In this document: one piece after another, positions 44,014 to 52,741 of the stretch
Position numbering within the stretch: position 1 is the first letter of the stretch
Layout: every line of letters starts with the position of its first letter
Assembly: GCA_041676705.1 (NCBI GenBank)
Contig: JBAYRL010000002.1
Span: 1-64,000, forward strand
DNA from: Acidimicrobiia bacterium
GTDB lineage: Bacteria > Actinomycetota > Acidimicrobiia > Acidimicrobiales > SKKL01
Direction: 5' to 3'
Length of the DNA stretch: 64,000 bases
The notes under the pieces: generated by a model
Databases searched by the model: none
What the model saw: the letters and a program-made list of their open reading frames with translations, nothing else
What the model was told of the DNA's origin: nothing
Translations under genes and position numbers: made by a program

Positions 44014-44339
44014 CGGCGAATCTCGAGCTCATCGCCTACGGCTAGCTCCCACGAGGCGAAGGTTCCTGCTTCGGCCTCTACCACCGAGCGAGCTTTCCAA
44101 TAGGGACGGGAGAGGCGGTTAGGCCGCATTTGCAGTACACGAATCACCACCTGATCAGCATCGAGAAATGCGACGTCAATACTAAAGCGCATACCAAAGG
44201 TGTGGACCGAACGGCATGGATGTATCCAAATAGCACCGCGGATTCCTCGCCGGCCTAACAAGCCTTTAAAACGGGCGCGGAAATTTTGGGCGACCTCGAG
44301 CGACGACAGAACCTCTTCATCACGTACCAGCCAAGACAT
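44010..44339 (-). CDS. DUF192 family protein
   Basis: A 109-residue single-domain protein with the DUF192 core: FRARFKGLLGRRGIRG, WIHPCRSVHTFGMRFSIDVA, and a terminal GDELEI. The usual secretion signal is absent, so it is a cytosolic form. The function of DUF192 is not established. It overlaps rsmI by 4 bp. Directly upstream lies the degraded hipA remnant. Confidence 0.88.
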   Translation of the reverse strand: MSWLVRDEEVLSSLEVAQNFRARFKGLLGRRGIRGAIWIHPCRSVHTFGMRFSIDVAFLDADQVVIRVLQMRPNRLSRPYWKARSVVEAEAGTFASWELAVGDELEIRR

Positions 44340-44353
44340 CGCCGTTCACCGTT

Positions 44354-44512
44354 TCACCAAAAATCGCTCCACACCACAAAAGATACGACCTTAGAAACTG
44401 AAGCGACATTTGTCCATGGGTCAGGGTTCGGGTTGACGTCGAAGGCAGGGCTAAGAGTCCATGAACCCGTGTCGGCAAGGAAGCCGTGGTTTCGCAGATG
44501 GTTATCGGGCAC
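44354..44512 (-). pseudogene. HipA toxin kinase remnant
   Basis: On the minus strand, in a frame shifted from hipB, the DNA reads DNHLRNHGFLADTGSW and then continues TLSPAFDVNPNPDPW. This is the signature of the HipA C-terminal kinase region: the catalytic Asp loop and the LSPAFD metal-binding segment. Only about 31 codons resemble HipA, and the frame then becomes non-conserved and stops at 44354. There is no start codon and no N-terminal domain. The HipA similarity begins at the very end of the hipB-like gene, implying a deletion of most of hipA. Confidence 0.8.
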
Positions 44513-44789
44513 GCTTCTTGGCTAGGCGACCCGCCCGCAGTCGACCAATGTCACTCTCAAGCGGATCAATAGCGTGGACGGTCTGGTCGAGCAGGCCCAA
44601 AGCACGCAAGACCTGGGCTACGTTACCAAAGCCCACACCTGGGTCGCCGGACTCAATCTTACGGAGGGTGTCGCGGGTGATGCCCGCTCGCTCGGACACC
44701 TGCTGCGCCGTCAGACCCAGGACCATACGCCACCCCCGCACATGCGTGCCGAAGGCGTTCATCTGCTCGTCGATACGGTAGCCAGCCAT
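44502..44789 (-). CDS. HipB-like XRE-family helix-turn-helix regulator
   Basis: A 95-residue DNA-binding protein. The helix-turn-helix spans about residues 18-70 (VRGWRMVLGLTAQQVSERAG, LRKIESGDPGVGFGNVAQVL). The C-terminal DPLESDIGRLRAGRLAKKR is typical of antitoxin partners of HipA kinases. Its toxin gene is reduced to a fragment directly behind it, so this is an orphan antitoxin or regulator. A promoter with a perfect -10 and a small palindrome lies upstream, consistent with autoregulation. Confidence 0.87.
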   Translation of the reverse strand: MAGYRIDEQMNAFGTHVRGWRMVLGLTAQQVSERAGITRDTLRKIESGDPGVGFGNVAQVLRALGLLDQTVHAIDPLESDIGRLRAGRLAKKRAR

Positions 44790-44832
44790 AGACCATCTTC
44801 CCCTTTATGACGATGACGCTAAGCTCAACATA

Positions 44833-44849
44833 CCATTATGGCGATTATA
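44833..44849 (-). promoter_or_regulatory. Promoter -10 and operator-like palindrome for the hipB-like gene
   Basis: On the minus strand a perfect TATAAT lies at 44849-44844. CCATTATGG at 44833-44841 is symmetric around its central base and overlaps the predicted transcription start. The -35 box is weak. A leader of about 48 nt precedes ATG 44789. Confidence 0.45.
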
Positions 44850-44913
44850 TTAGGCATAAACCTCTTGGCAGCTCTCCGCATCACATGCCGCCACGACCCG
44901 ATCGACCGAGGGG

Positions 44914-45990
44914 TCACACGTTAAAGCGGATCTCCAGCACATCGCCGTCTTGGACCTCATAGTCTTTGCCTTCCACGCGAAGCTTGCCAGCTTCACGGGC
45001 TTTAGACCATGAACCCAACTCTAGAAGTTCATCCGAAGCGATCACTTCCGCCCGAATGAAACCTCGTTCAAAGTCGGTATGAATAACCCCAGCCGCCTGC
45101 GGAGCTTTCGATCCTGCCCGGAACGTCCAGGCGCGGGTCTCCTTTTCGCCGGTAGTAAAGAAGGTACGCAAACCCAAGGCGTGATATGCCGCCCGCACAA
45201 AACGTGGCAACGCACCCTCGCCCAAACCATAGGCATCAAGCATCTCTTGGCGTTCTTCGGCGTCAAGCAACGCTGCTTCCGCTTCCAGCTGGACGCAAGC
45301 CCCAATCACTTCGGCGCGGTCGCCCAACTCGGCTCGGATCGGTGCCACAATCTCCTCAACATCATCGAGGGCTTCCTCATCAACATTCACCACCGCCAGC
45401 ACGGGTTTATTGGTCAAGAGAAACCACGGTCGTAACGCTTCACGGTGGGCAGCCGAAAGATCACTTCGATAGATCGGGGTGCCTTCTTCTAACACCACCA
45501 GGGCCGCTTCCAGCGCTTCTACTTCTTCTACCAAACTCTTATCAGCACGGGCAGCTTTACGGCGTTTCACAATCTGGTTCTCGACCGTTTCCAGGTCGGC
45601 CAGGGTCAGCTCAATTTCCACAATCCGCAAATGTTCAAGCGGATCGGCAGGCCCGGGTACATCGGGGTCGCTGAAGGCTCGCAGCACATACACAATGGCA
45701 TCCGACTCGCGGATTCCGCCTAGAAAACGGTTGCCTAAGCCCTCACCTTTGCTAGCACCTTCCACCAACCCGCCAATATCGGTGAACTGCACACTGGCAT
45801 GCACAATGGTTTTGGTATTGCTCATTCTGGCAAGCGCCAAAAGGCGATCATCAAAAACTTTGGCTACTCCCACGTTGGGATCGGTAGTGGCAAAAGCGTA
45901 AGGTGCTGCTAACGCCCCACCCCCAGCTAAAGCGTTATATAGCGATGATTTACCAGCGTTGGGCAAACCCACAAAGCCGAAACGTTCCAT
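44914..45990 (-). CDS. ychF: Redox-regulated ATPase YchF
   Basis: An Obg-family P-loop protein of about 358 residues that prefers ATP over GTP and associates with ribosomes. G1 is FVGLPNAGKSSLYNAL. DIGGLVEGASKGEGLGNRFL is the switch II region, and the specificity loop reads NKPV instead of the GTPase NKxD. A helical coiled-coil domain and a C-terminal TGS domain (VIHTDFERGFIRAEVI) follow. I place the start at ATG 45990, directly before ERFGFVG; a GTG three codons earlier is an alternative. Confidence 0.95.
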   Translation of the reverse strand: MERFGFVGLPNAGKSSLYNALAGGGALAAPYAFATTDPNVGVAKVFDDRLLALARMSNTKTIVHASVQFTDIGGLVEGASKGEGLGNRFLGGIRESDAIVYVLRAFSDPDVPGPADPLEHLRIVEIELTLADLETVENQIVKRRKAARADKSLVEEVEALEAALVVLEEGTPIYRSDLSAAHREALRPWFLLTNKPVLAVVNVDEEALDDVEEIVAPIRAELGDRAEVIGACVQLEAEAALLDAEERQEMLDAYGLGEGALPRFVRAAYHALGLRTFFTTGEKETRAWTFRAGSKAPQAAGVIHTDFERGFIRAEVIASDELLELGSWSKAREAGKLRVEGKDYEVQDGDVLEIRFNV

Positions 45991-46090
45991 TGCCACCACA
46001 CTAGTTGCGCTGCGTCACGGCCCTAACTTTGGCCGGTTCTTAAAGCGGAAGTGGTGTAATCCACCTAAGCGGCGCTACCATCTAGCGCCT

Positions 46091-46177
46091 ATGTCAAAGA
46101 AGACTTCTAAGCGCAAAGTGAACGCCCGACGCAAGAAGGCAAACCACGGCCGCAAGCCCAATACCGGTCGCGGCTAA
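46091..46177 (+). CDS. Ribosomal protein bL37-type microprotein
   Basis: A 28-residue basic protein, MSKKTSKRKVNARRKK followed by ANHGRKPNTGRG. The ANHGRKPN end matches the actinobacterial large-subunit protein bL37, which was recognised in mycobacterial ribosome structures. The frame runs ATG 46091 to TAA 46177, divergent from ychF. A longer frame from 45959 is open by chance and lacks any similarity upstream of this ATG. Short genes like this are easily omitted from annotation. Confidence 0.82.
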   Translation: MSKKTSKRKVNARRKKANHGRKPNTGRG

Positions 46178-46321
46178 AGCTTCTTACCAATCATAATCCT
46201 TTGAGGTAGCAGGCCGAATGCCCTGGCACTTTAGAGTCGCGTCTTGTTCTTTCCAGCACGCGAACAACCGCAAGCGTGAATCGCAACCGCCGCCAGAGGG
46301 CCGCCCAATCCCCTAAGCTCT

Positions 46322-46380
46322 CATCGCGCCAGTCGCGATGCGATAACGCCCCACGGTGGGGCATTCCACGTCCAAGGAGG
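46322..46380 (+). promoter_or_regulatory. Structured leader of the nucleoside transporter operon
   Basis: CATCGCG/CGCGATG (46322-46340, 7 bp stem, 5 nt loop) is followed by GCCCC/GGGGC (46348-46362, 5 bp stem, 5 nt loop), and then the strong Shine-Dalgarno AAGGAGG at 46374-46380, six nt before GTG 46387. I do not recognise a known riboswitch class. The pair of stems could be an attenuator, a protein site or an unclassified element. Confidence 0.45.
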
Positions 46381-46386
46381 AACTGC

Positions 46387-47472
46387 GTGCGCAGACACCT
46401 AAAGGGAGTACGCCTGCTAATAGCGCTACTAGCCATTTTTGGTTTGGTAGCCGCGGCTTGTAGCAGTGACGACGACAAGTCGTCTAACGACAACACCAGC
46501 ACTACCGCAGGCAGCGGCGATAGCAACGGCGACGACAAGGCCGACGGCTCCGACATTCGAGTAGGCATGGTCTACGACGTGGGCGGTCGTGGTGACCTCT
46601 CCTTCAACGACGCTGCCTATGCCGGGTTGGCGAAAGCCGAAGCCGACTTCGGGATCGAAGCTAAAGACCTCGAGCCGAAAGCAGGCGGCGAAGACCGCGC
46701 CGAGCTGCTGCGTCTACTGGCCGACGAGGGCTACGACTATATCGTGGCCGTTGGTTTCGCTTTCGAAGACACTGTCAAAGACATCGCACCGGATTACCCT
46801 GACACCATTTTCGCCGTAGTCGACGGTGCCGTCGAAGAGCCGAACGTAAAATCACTGCTCTTTGCGGAAGAGGAAGGCTCGTTCTTAGTGGGTGCCGCCG
46901 CTGCCCTCACCAGTGAAACCGGTCATGTGGGTTACATCGGTGGCGTTGAGTTGCCTCTGATTCAAAAGTTTGAAGCAGGATTCGTGGCCGGGGCCCGTGA
47001 GGTAAACCCCGACATCAAGATCGATGTTACCTACATCACCCAACCTCCAGATTTCGGTGGCTTCAACGACCCCGCTCGCGCCAGTGAAATTGCCAGCTCG
47101 ATGTTTGAAGATGGTGCCGATGTGATCTACCACGCCGCTGGCGGTTCTGGCGGTGGACTTTTCGAAGCTGCATACAGCCTGGGCGATGTTTGGGCGATCG
47201 GCGTTGACTCTGACCAGTATCTAACGGTTGACGCTCCTCAGAACGAGCGCATCCTGACCTCGATGCTGAAGAAGGTCGACGTGGCGGTTTATGCCGCCAT
47301 CGAGGCTTTTGTCAACGGTGACCACTCTGGTGGGACTATGGTTTACAGCCTTGAAGATGGCGGTGTGGACTATTCCACGTCAGGTGATTTCATTACCGAT
47401 ATCATCGATCAGCTAGAAGAGCTGAAAGCCAAAATTGTTGATGGCAGCATCACCGTACCGTCAACGCCCTAA
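46387..47472 (+). CDS. BMP-family nucleoside-binding lipoprotein
   Basis: A PnrA/BmpA-type solute-binding lipoprotein of about 361 residues. The signal peptide runs VRRHLKGVRLLIALLA to the lipobox VAAC. An Asp/Ser/Asn-rich linker follows, then the BMP fold: VGMVYDVGGRGDLSFNDAAY, YDYIVAVGFAFEDT and IYHAAGGSGGGLFEAA. BMP proteins bind purine or pyrimidine nucleosides for ABC import. The start is GTG 46387, set by AAGGAGG six nt upstream. The ABC genes follow directly. Confidence 0.93.
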   Translation: MRRHLKGVRLLIALLAIFGLVAAACSSDDDKSSNDNTSTTAGSGDSNGDDKADGSDIRVGMVYDVGGRGDLSFNDAAYAGLAKAEADFGIEAKDLEPKAGGEDRAELLRLLADEGYDYIVAVGFAFEDTVKDIAPDYPDTIFAVVDGAVEEPNVKSLLFAEEEGSFLVGAAAALTSETGHVGYIGGVELPLIQKFEAGFVAGAREVNPDIKIDVTYITQPPDFGGFNDPARASEIASSMFEDGADVIYHAAGGSGGGLFEAAYSLGDVWAIGVDSDQYLTVDAPQNERILTSMLKKVDVAVYAAIEAFVNGDHSGGTMVYSLEDGGVDYSTSGDFITDIIDQLEELKAKIVDGSITVPSTP

Positions 47473-47488
47473 CCGCTAAGGTTTTGAT

Positions 47489-49021
47489 GTGTCCGCAGCC
47501 ACTAATGCTGTAGAGCTGCGGGGAATCACTAAACGCTTCCCCGGGGTTATTGCCAATAACAATGTCAACCTGGCTGTAACCCCAGGGGAGATACACGCCG
47601 TCGTCGGTGAAAACGGCGCTGGTAAATCAACCCTCATGAAAATCCTGTATGGCATGCAGGCCCCAGACGAGGGTGAAATATTTGTGGACGGCACCGCCCA
47701 ACGATTCCGTTCACCAACCGATGCCATAGCAGCGGGCATTGGCATGGTCCATCAACACTTCATGTTGGCCGACAACTTCACCGTGGCCGAAAACATTATC
47801 TTGGGTGATGAACCCACCCGAGGACCGGTCTTAAACCTCAAAGCAGCCCGCCAAAAAATCCGTCAATTGGCAGCTACCTATGGTTTCAACTTGAACCCCA
47901 ACGCCTTGGTAGAAACTCTGGGTGTAGGTGACCGTCAACGAGTAGAGATTTTGAAGGTTCTCTATCGCGGTGCCCGGGTGCTGATTTTGGATGAACCAAC
48001 GGCCGTGTTGGTGCCCCAGGAAGTAACCGAACTTTTCGAGAACCTACGAGTTCTAGTCGATGAGGGCGTAACCGTCATCTTCATAAGCCACAAACTCGAT
48101 GAGGTGCTCAGCATTGCTAATACCGTGACCGTGATTCGTGCGGGTACCACGGTCACCTCGGTGCCAGCAGCGTCTGTCAACGCCCACCAGCTGGCCGAAT
48201 TGATGGTGGGGGCCGAGCTGCCGACCCCGGAACGAGGCAAAAGCACCGTTACCGAGCACCAGTGCCTCGCCCTTAATAACATTCGCGTGGTTGCCCCAGA
48301 TGGCCGTCAGCTGCTCAAGGATGTGTCGATGACGGTGAACAGCGGTGAGATTGTGGGGATTGCCGGGGTTGAAGGCAACGGCCAAAGCGAGCTAATCAGC
48401 GCCATTTTGGGCTTGGAACCCATTGTGGGCGGCGACATCGTCTTAGAAGGAGAATCGATCGCCGCGCTTTCCACCCGGGCTCGCCGACATCGTGGTATTG
48501 GCTACATTCCGCAAGATCGCCATCGTGAAGGTCTGCTTCTAGAAGCACCGCTGTGGGAAAACGCCATGCTTGGGCACCACCACAAAGAACCATTTTCAAA
48601 GGGTTGGTGGATCAATGCGGCGGGGGCCAAAGAACGTACCGAGAACATCGTGCGCACCTTCGATGTGCGTACCCCGAGCGTTGATGTAGCCGCCTACGCG
48701 CTTTCCGGTGGTAACCAACAGAAACTGATTGTGGGTCGCGAAATGAGCGCTGACCCAACGTTACTGATAGCAGCACACCCCACCCGCGGCATTGATGTTG
48801 GCGCGCAGGCCGCGATCTGGGAAGAACTCCGGGTGGCACGCAGCCAAGGTCTAGCGGTGCTGCTTATCTCGGCTGATCTGGAAGAACTTTTGGGGCTATC
48901 CGACAAATTGTTGGTGATCTATAGCGGTGCCATTGTGGCCGAGCTGGACCCGGCCGAGGTCACGCCAGAAATTTTGGGTTCTTACATGACTGGCGTCAGA
49001 AACGAAAGACCAGCCTCATGA
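47489..49021 (+). CDS. Nucleoside ABC transporter ATP-binding protein (two-cassette, YufO/NupO-like)
   Basis: A sugar-type ABC ATPase of 510 residues with two nucleotide-binding domains. The first has GENGAGKSTLMKIL, an atypical signature LGVGDRQRVEI and VLILDEPTAVLVPQE. The second has GVEGNGQSELI, ALSGGNQQKLIVGRE and an atypical Walker B end LLIAAHPTRGIDVGA, where the usual DEPT is AHPT. The degenerate second cassette is normal for this family. It energises nucleoside uptake with the two downstream permeases. The start is GTG 47489. Confidence 0.93.
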   Translation: MSAATNAVELRGITKRFPGVIANNNVNLAVTPGEIHAVVGENGAGKSTLMKILYGMQAPDEGEIFVDGTAQRFRSPTDAIAAGIGMVHQHFMLADNFTVAENIILGDEPTRGPVLNLKAARQKIRQLAATYGFNLNPNALVETLGVGDRQRVEILKVLYRGARVLILDEPTAVLVPQEVTELFENLRVLVDEGVTVIFISHKLDEVLSIANTVTVIRAGTTVTSVPAASVNAHQLAELMVGAELPTPERGKSTVTEHQCLALNNIRVVAPDGRQLLKDVSMTVNSGEIVGIAGVEGNGQSELISAILGLEPIVGGDIVLEGESIAALSTRARRHRGIGYIPQDRHREGLLLEAPLWENAMLGHHHKEPFSKGWWINAAGAKERTENIVRTFDVRTPSVDVAAYALSGGNQQKLIVGREMSADPTLLIAAHPTRGIDVGAQAAIWEELRVARSQGLAVLLISADLEELLGLSDKLLVIYSGAIVAELDPAEVTPEILGSYMTGVRNERPAS

Positions 49022-50139
49022 TCAGGCGAGCCGCGGTAGCAGTGGTGGCACCTGCCTTGGCCATTGTGTTGGCTTTGGCCATCTCATCACTTTTTTTGTT
49101 GCTGGCAGGAGTTTCCCCTGCCGAGGCGTACAGCTCAATGTGGAGCTACGGCACTCAATCTGACTCGTTGGTTTCCACGGTCAACCGGGCCATCCCCCTT
49201 TATATTTCGGCACTAGCCGTAGCGCTTGGTTTCAAAATGGGTCTCTTCAACATCGGTGTCGAGGGCCAATATCGTATTGCTGCCGTTGTCTCTGCCGGGT
49301 TAGGAGCCAAGTTGTCGCTACCCGGTCCGCTGCATGTTGGCGCGATCTTGGTGATTGCGGTGGTGGTTGGCATGATGTGGGTGCTGATCCCCGCGGTGCT
49401 ACGCATCACTCGTGGGGTCCACGAAGTGATTGCCACCATCATGATGAACGCCATTTCATTTGGTATCACCGCCTGGCTCTTAACCGGACCACTTCAAGGT
49501 AAAACCAGTGGAACTAGCCTCATCCTTGGTACTGACCGGCTACCGGCCTCGGCTCATTTCCCAAACCTGAACCGATTGGTAGAGCTCTTTGGTGTGGAGC
49601 TCCGACGAGGCTCCAACCTAGATGGCTTCTTAATCATCGCCGTTTTGCTAGGAATTGGCTATCACTTGTTAGTTAATAAAACTCGCTTCGGCTACGAGTT
49701 GCGAGCCACCGGGTACAACCCCATCGCCACACGAGTTGCCGGCGTTAATTCGAATGCCACCATTCTAAAAACACTGTTGCTCTCGGGTGGGGTGGCCGGT
49801 TTGATTGGGATGGCGTACCTGCTTGGCTCTTCTCCGTACCGCTATGACACTGGCTTTCCCCAGCAATACGGTTTCACGGGAATTGCGGTGGCCTTGCTTG
49901 GTCGAAACCACCCGGTTGGCATTGCATTCGGAGCGCTGCTTTTTGGTTTCATGGACCGCTCGTCACAAATTTTGGATCTACACAACATTCCAAAAGAGAT
50001 TGTGGTGATCATGCAGGGCGTCATTGTGATATCGGTGGTAATCGCCTACGAACTAGTGCGGCGCTACCGACAGATCCAAGAAGAAAAAGCTGTTAGCCGG
50101 GAACCAGTAATGGCAGGCGTGGAGGCAGCATCGTCGTGA
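49018..50139 (+). CDS. Nucleoside ABC transporter permease (YufP-like)
   Basis: A membrane permease of the BPD_transp_2 type, 373 residues with about 9-10 helices. ALAVALGFKMGLFNIGVEGQ and VHEVIATIMMNAISF are family signatures, and RATGYNPIATRVAGVNS is the cytoplasmic coupling region. It overlaps the ATPase gene by 4 bp and the second permease by 4 bp, so the transporter genes are translationally coupled. Confidence 0.92.
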   Translation: MIRRAAVAVVAPALAIVLALAISSLFLLLAGVSPAEAYSSMWSYGTQSDSLVSTVNRAIPLYISALAVALGFKMGLFNIGVEGQYRIAAVVSAGLGAKLSLPGPLHVGAILVIAVVVGMMWVLIPAVLRITRGVHEVIATIMMNAISFGITAWLLTGPLQGKTSGTSLILGTDRLPASAHFPNLNRLVELFGVELRRGSNLDGFLIIAVLLGIGYHLLVNKTRFGYELRATGYNPIATRVAGVNSNATILKTLLLSGGVAGLIGMAYLLGSSPYRYDTGFPQQYGFTGIAVALLGRNHPVGIAFGALLFGFMDRSSQILDLHNIPKEIVVIMQGVIVISVVIAYELVRRYRQIQEEKAVSREPVMAGVEAASS

Positions 50140-51461
50140 GCTTGGCTGAACCTTCTCTACCATCAGGCACTACGGAAACAGTCACACCGAGGCGCGCCGT
50201 CGCTCCCCTACGTCGCCTCCAGGAGATGCCCGCTCGGCAGCGAGCCTTCGTCTATGCCATTGGCGCTATTTTGCTTCTGTCGCTGACCCGAGTTCTCTCT
50301 GACGCCCATCAACTCACCTCGCCCGGCACCTCGGGTGCAGCTCTGCGACTGGCGGTACCTCTTGGAATGGCCGCCTTAGGGGGCGTGTTTTCCGAGCGGG
50401 CTGGGGTAGTCAATATTGGGCTAGAGGGCATGATGATTTTGGGCACCTGGTTTGGCGCTTGGGGCGCTTGGCAGTTCGGCCCTTGGCAGGGTATTGCTCT
50501 GGGTATTTTGGGCGGTGCCATCGGCGGGCTGATTCATGCCATTGCCACCGTGTCATTCGGAGTTGACCAGATCATTTCAGGCGTAGCCATCAACATTTTA
50601 GGTCTTGGGGTGGCACGATATTTGTCAGTAATTACCTACACCGCTGGCACCGGTGGCGGCGCAACTCAATCGCCTCAAATAACGCAGAAAATTTCTACGG
50701 TGAACCTGCCGTTTTTCGCGGGCGGCGAGCTTCTCGGTTGGAAATCACCCAATATTTTAGGTTGGTTAGACCGACAAGACTGGTTTTTTGTGTCAGATGT
50801 GGGCGGACTTCTCCAAGGTTTAACCTCCAACTTGTCGCTGGTAACTGTTTTAGCGATGGTGCTATTTCCAGCTTCCACCTGGCTCCTTTGGAAAACCAGG
50901 TTTGGATTGCGGCTTCGCTCGGTCGGTGAAAACCCCACGGCGGCCGAGTCGTTGGGCATCGCTGTGTACCGGGTGAAATACGTTGCGGTTGTGATTTCAG
51001 GCGCCTTCGCTGGTTTAGGTGGAGCGTATCTGTCATTGGTGGCCTCTAACATCTACCGGGAAGGCCAGACCAACGGCCGTGGTTTTATCGGTTTGGCGGC
51101 CATGATTTTCGGCAACTGGAAACCCTATGGCGCCGCGGTCGGTTCAGGCTTATTCGGATTCGCCGACGCTTTACAGCTTCGCAACGCAAAAGCAGTGCAC
51201 GCCTTATTACTTTTGGTGGCCATGGTGGCATTAGTTTTCGCGATCAAGGCCTTGTTAGAAGGCCGATTGCGCCAAGGTCTGTTTTCACTCTTAGCGGCCA
51301 TAGTCTTTGGCCTGTGGTATCTCACCTCGGAAGAGGTACCCTCACAGTTCACGAGTTTCACGCCGCACGTGGTGACACTGTTGGTCCTGGCTTTTGCCAC
51401 TCAACGGCTACGTCCACCCGCCAAAGTTGGCGAACCCTATCGACGTGGTGAGGCCCATTAA
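50136..51461 (+). CDS. Nucleoside ABC transporter permease (YufQ-like)
   Basis: The second BPD_transp_2 permease, 441 residues. VPLGMAALGGVFSERAGVVN and IGLEGMMILGTWFGA are conserved, and FGLRLRSVGENPTAAESLG is the coupling loop. An N-terminal extension of about 45 residues and additional C-terminal helices make it longer than the 300-350 residues common for YufQ. The stop overlaps the phosphorylase start by 1 bp, tying uptake to nucleoside cleavage. Confidence 0.92.
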   Translation: MSLAEPSLPSGTTETVTPRRAVAPLRRLQEMPARQRAFVYAIGAILLLSLTRVLSDAHQLTSPGTSGAALRLAVPLGMAALGGVFSERAGVVNIGLEGMMILGTWFGAWGAWQFGPWQGIALGILGGAIGGLIHAIATVSFGVDQIISGVAINILGLGVARYLSVITYTAGTGGGATQSPQITQKISTVNLPFFAGGELLGWKSPNILGWLDRQDWFFVSDVGGLLQGLTSNLSLVTVLAMVLFPASTWLLWKTRFGLRLRSVGENPTAAESLGIAVYRVKYVAVVISGAFAGLGGAYLSLVASNIYREGQTNGRGFIGLAAMIFGNWKPYGAAVGSGLFGFADALQLRNAKAVHALLLLVAMVALVFAIKALLEGRLRQGLFSLLAAIVFGLWYLTSEEVPSQFTSFTPHVVTLLVLAFATQRLRPPAKVGEPYRRGEAH

Positions 51462-52738
51462 TGACAGCCTTTGATGTTGTTGACATTATTCGCCACAAGC
51501 GCGACGGTCACCGGCTAGCCGATGAGGCCATCGACTGGTTCATTTATGCTTACACCAATGGTGAAGTGGCCGATGAGCAGGCAGCAGCCTTGTTGATGGC
51601 CATTGTTTGGCGGGGCTTGAGCTCATCTGAGCTAGCGCGCTGGACCGACGCCATGATCCGCTCGGGTGAACGCCTCGACCTCTCGGCAGTCAAACGACCC
51701 ACGGTTGATAAGCACTCAACCGGCGGGGTGGGCGACAAGATCTCATTGATTCTGTGTCCGTTGGTGGCGGCTTGTGGTGCGGCGGTGCCGCAACTATCAG
51801 GCCGAGGCTTGGGCCATACCGGCGGCACGCTCGACAAGTTAGAGTCGATTTCGGGCTGGCAAGCTCACCTCTCAAACCCCGATTTGGTAGAAATTCTGAA
51901 TCGAGTTGGGGCTGTGATCGCCGGGGCCAGCGCCACGCTGGCACCGGCCGACCGCAAACTTTACGCCTTGCGCGATGTTACAGGTACGGTGGAATCTATC
52001 CCTCTCATTGCCTCATCGATTATGAGCAAGAAAATCGCTGAGGGTACCGAATCGCTGGTGCTGGATGTAAAAACCGGTTTCGGTGCTTTCATGGCAGAAG
52101 AAGCCGACGCCATAGAGTTGGCGCGAACCATGGTCGAGCTGGGCAAGGCCCACGGTGTGCGAACCCGTGCGTTGGTGACCAACATGGACGTTCCCTTGGG
52201 CCTAACCGCTGGCAACGCCCTCGAAGTTCAAGAATCTATTGAGGTGCTACAAGGCGGTGGTCCGCCGGACGTGGTCGAGTTAACGGTCGCCTTGGCCGAA
52301 GCAATGGTGGCACTAGCCGGTCTCAATGTGAATCCACGCGACGTTCTAGCCAGTGGAAAAGCTTACGAAGTTTGGGAAGCCATGATCGCGGCACAAGGGG
52401 GTAATCCCCATGCGGCTCTACCCGTAGCTCCCCACGTCGAAACTATTACTGCCCAAACCTCAGGGGTGCTACAGCACTTGAATGCCCGTGATGTGGGGGT
52501 AGCTGCTTGGCGGCTAGGGGCCGGTCGAGCCCGCAAGGAAGACCCTGTTTCAGCAGTAGCAGGGGTGGTTTTGAAGGCCAAGGTAGGTGATGAAGTTAAG
52601 ATTGGTGACGTACTTTTCGAGCTTCATACAGACAAGCCTGCCCGTTTTGTGAGTGCCAAAGCAGCCCTGGACGCTGCAGTGCATATTGGCAAAGAACAGG
52701 TTGCTATGCGACCGTTGGTGATCGCCGAGATTTCTTGA
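51461..52738 (+). CDS. deoA: Pyrimidine nucleoside (thymidine) phosphorylase
   Basis: Phosphorolyses thymidine, deoxyuridine or uridine to base plus (deoxy)ribose-1-phosphate. The 425 residues carry the family signature SGRGLGHTGGTLDKLESI, the phosphate-binding KHSTGGVGDKISL, and a C-terminal PYNP domain with HTDKPARF. DeoA and Pdp cannot be cleanly separated by motif. The product sugar phosphate fits the DeoC/PGM2-like genes further right. It is coupled to the transporter by a 1 bp overlap. Confidence 0.93.
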   Translation: MTAFDVVDIIRHKRDGHRLADEAIDWFIYAYTNGEVADEQAAALLMAIVWRGLSSSELARWTDAMIRSGERLDLSAVKRPTVDKHSTGGVGDKISLILCPLVAACGAAVPQLSGRGLGHTGGTLDKLESISGWQAHLSNPDLVEILNRVGAVIAGASATLAPADRKLYALRDVTGTVESIPLIASSIMSKKIAEGTESLVLDVKTGFGAFMAEEADAIELARTMVELGKAHGVRTRALVTNMDVPLGLTAGNALEVQESIEVLQGGGPPDVVELTVALAEAMVALAGLNVNPRDVLASGKAYEVWEAMIAAQGGNPHAALPVAPHVETITAQTSGVLQHLNARDVGVAAWRLGAGRARKEDPVSAVAGVVLKAKVGDEVKIGDVLFELHTDKPARFVSAKAALDAAVHIGKEQVAMRPLVIAEIS

Positions 52739-52741
52739 ACA

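Noticed and set aside
45959..46090. N-terminal extension of the bL37-type gene
   Set aside because: The upstream codons are open by chance, overlap the ychF start on the other strand and show no similarity to bL37.
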